Assembly (NCBI RefSeq): GCF_002078875.1 | Contig: NC_034421.1 | Span: 5,556,499 to 5,620,498, forward strand | Length of the DNA: 64,000 nucleotides | DNA from: Numida meleagris | Lineage: Eukaryota; Chordata; Aves; Galliformes; Numididae | Direction: 5' to 3' | Shown here: one piece after another, positions 61,931 through 64,000 of the stretch | How the letters are laid out: each line of letters opens with the position of its first letter | Position numbering within the stretch: the stretch's first letter is position 1 | Notes under the pieces: generated by a model | What the model was told of the DNA's origin: nothing | The model's database searches: none | The model's input: only the letters and a program-made list of their open reading frames with translations | Program-made: the position numbers and the translations under genes

Positions 61931-63829
61931 TTCCATGATCTGCTCATGCTTCTTGATACCCTTCAGATGGCAAAGAGAAGAGGACAGGACAAATATCTCA
62001 AATCCCGGATCTTGCTCGAGCTTCGGTTCTGGCACTGAAAGTCACATTGCTCCCTTCTACCTCACCACTGCAAGGCTGGTCTCCACCAGCAAAGCCATCC
62101 ACACAGGAACCATGGTGTGGGACCCCACGATGTGCCTGCACCATGGCACATGAGTGCTGGCTGGGGAGCTTTGGACCAGGGATGCATTACCCTGCATAGG
62201 TGTGCCAAGCTCAAGCTCTCCTTCACTCTCACTGAAACCCTCAAGTTCAGCCTGGCAGCACATGTGCTCACCCCCAAGATGCTCCATGCTGGTACGGAGC
62301 TGCAGACATCAGAACCTGGATTTTGCACCCTGCAGTTTACCAGCACGAAGCAGAATACGTTGCCCACTGCAGAGGAAAACACATAGTACAGAACCTTCCA
62401 CAACCACCATAAATTCTTTTGAAATATTAATATTAATAATTAACCATGTTCCACTGCATTATCTCCTCTCATCCTCTTCAATGCAACTTTCTTGTCTCGC
62501 GGATCTGAAAGTGAATGTGAGTGGCATAAAATGTTAATACTTAGGGACAACATAAAAGCATCCCACCCCTTCCTTTATCCAGCTCATGATTTATTCTGTT
62601 TTCACATTCTCCCTACAGTTGTTTTGCAATGACAAAGTCGCATCTTTCACAAAACACAGATATGCGGGTCCACTTTGAGTCGTGACTAAGCAGTCCATTG
62701 AAGGATTAAAAATAAGAACAAAACCCTCTGATTCTTTCCCCACCAAGAGAACCCAGCATGTTAAATTTGAGACCAAGGCCATGATGGAGAATAACATTCT
62801 CGAGCTGCAGAAAATATGTTCCAAAGGAGATGGGGCTGCTTTGGAGCATGGGCAGTTGGGGAAGAATGCATTTTTGTTGCTTTCCTACAGTTTTAAAAAG
62901 TGGCTTGAAATCACAAGAGCCCACAGAGAGAAGCAGCACATAGAGCCAGAGATACGCAGAGGGGTTCCACTTGTTGGAGCCAATGCTATCTGTCGTCATG
63001 TTGTCTCCTTCAGATGCCTTATCATCATCATCACCATCATTGGAAGGGAATGACTTTGGCCTCTCCCTCTCAGCAGCCCTCTTATCTGCCCTCTGCATTG
63101 CTTTAATCTGTTGGCTTGTTTGTTTGCTCTTTCTCCCCAGCTGGATACAGAGGTTGAACTGAAAAATATTTGCATTCCAGCTCAGAGGCATCCAGACCTC
63201 TCGGTCACACGCAAATGGGAAATCTTTGCCTTTAAGATCTGTCTGGCTGCAGAAAACCCTAAGAAGCCACTCAAAGCCACTTGTCTGTGGTGCCACATGG
63301 CTAATGGACAGAGCACGAAAACAAGAGCGTGAAAACCCATGGGGTGAAGCAACTCCGCTCTATGGCAGAGCCTGCCCCTGGGTCAGCTGCTCTCCGTGCC
63401 CTTCTACGTTTGTCATTTCTTTAATTAAAGCGGGATTGCGCCATTGCAGTGGGAGGAAAGCAAAAGCCCGATACCCTTTCCAGGAATCCCAGGAATATTT
63501 GCAAGGGAGCTCTGTTTCCCATTGGTTTGCAAGAAGCTCGTGCCTACTGAGGAATTTTACTAAAAATACTGAGAGTGTTTTGACATTGAATGGTGCCAGA
63601 AATACACCCTGTCCGCGGCGTAAGCAGGGAAACATATGCTGCGCTCCATTTCAAGGTCTTCTCCCAAAGCTGGGCTCGGAGCTCGGGGGTGGAGAGCGCT
63701 CGTTAAAATAGCGTTCTGCAAAGTTCTGGGGAGGCTGCTGGCAATTGGACGCGTAATTCTGGAAACGTCTCAGCAGTGAGAAGTGACTAAGTGCAAGAGG
63801 AGGATTTCCCCCGTTACCTCACTCGGGTT

Positions 63830-63902
63830 TAGGAACGCGGCGTCGCCTCCGCCCGCGCCGTCCCTGCATCCCCACGTGCGCCTGCACCGCCGCTCCCGTG
63901 CC
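63830..63902. promoter_or_regulatory. Small CpG-rich patch, possible regulatory element
   Basis: About 70 bp with roughly a dozen CpGs (CGCGGCGTCGCC, CGCCCGCGCCGTCC, ACGTGCGCC, CGCCGCTCCCG). The surrounding tens of kilobases are CpG-poor. It lies toward the 5' side of CACNA1H. It could be the edge of a CpG island, a methylation-free enhancer or an alternative first exon. No coding homology was seen. Confidence 0.4.
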
Positions 63903-64000
63903 TAATTGCTTCTGACAACCTCCCACTGCTGCCTCAGCATTTGTCACCTTCAAGTGACAATCTCCTCTTTGATTTATCTTCCTTCCCTTCTCCACGGTGT

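Larger units (their letters stand above)
42501..64000 (-). other. CACNA1H: CACNA1H intron upstream of exon A (partial, >21.5 kb)
   Basis: The intron (possibly plus upstream flank) runs off the right edge. I looked on the minus strand for the preceding exon, expected to end ..WCLRLVCN-CC followed by a U12 donor (plus-strand AAGGATAT). I found neither that octamer nor a homologous peptide, so the first coding exon is most likely beyond 64000. The stretch holds nine recognisable CR1 copies, a 51-bp minisatellite-like duplication elsewhere being absent here, a 40-bp duplication, a 15-bp duplication, CA/TA and CAA microsatellites, poly-A/T tracts, AT-rich candidate regulatory stretches and a CpG-rich patch at 63.83-63.90 kb. 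The short ORFs scattered through it show no homology I recognise. Confidence 0.75.

Noticed and set aside
63226..63711. 161-codon plus-strand frame near the right edge
   Set aside because: No homology recognised, no splice or promoter context on that strand, and codon usage is not distinctive.
1..64000. CRISPR arrays, operons, phage or other prokaryotic systems
   Set aside because: Split genes with GT-AG introns and CR1 LINEs show vertebrate DNA. No spaced direct-repeat array or compact gene cluster is present.

Overview
This window is vertebrate nuclear DNA, almost certainly from a bird and plausibly a galliform. It contains no operons. Coding sequence occurs as short exons with canonical splice sites in kilobase-scale introns. 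The dominant interspersed repeat is CR1, recognised by 3' ends of the type CCAACC..GATTCTATGATTCTATGA and their reverse complements; it is the characteristic LINE of bird genomes. The only gene I can support is on the minus strand. It is the middle-5' part of CACNA1H, the pore-forming alpha-1H subunit of the T-type (Cav3.2) voltage-gated calcium channel.

Eight consecutive coding exons were reconstructed, in transcription order: 42500-42389, 41185-41052, 37218-37121, 33661-33502, 25805-25490, 13447-13355, 11455-10666 and 6664-6252. Their lengths (112, 134, 98, 160, 316, 93, 790 and 413 bp) and splice phases join without a stop into 705 codons. They encode domain I from segment IS1, through the voltage sensor IS4, the pore with the TLEGW selectivity-filter motif and IS6, then the I-II cytoplasmic loop (gating-brake region, a 10-His run, a polybasic run) and IIS1 of domain II. 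The first coding exon(s), with the N-terminus, lie beyond 64000. The rest of the channel, from the IIS1-IIS2 region onward, lies below position 1. Cav3.2 is chosen over Cav3.1 and Cav3.3 because of the Asp-Gly-His motif in the IS3-S4 loop (the Cav3.2 zinc/nickel/redox site) and the Cav3.2-like second half of the I-II loop.

Layout: 1-6251 is intron, running off the left edge. 6252-42500 holds the eight exons and seven complete introns of 1.2 to 12 kb. 42501-64000 is one intron of more than 21.5 kb running off the right edge. That intron carries most of the CR1 copies (nine of thirteen recognised), two minor satellites/duplications and a CpG-rich patch near 63.83-63.90 kb. Its 3' end looks like a U12-type AT-AC intron, with a TCCTTAAC branch site 13 nt from an AC acceptor. 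Several AT-rich, repeat-free stretches within introns look like candidate conserved regulatory elements, but conservation cannot be seen from one sequence. I found no RNA gene, CRISPR array, prokaryotic-type feature or second protein-coding gene. I see no undescribed biological system here: this is an ordinary animal ion-channel locus with a few notable details.
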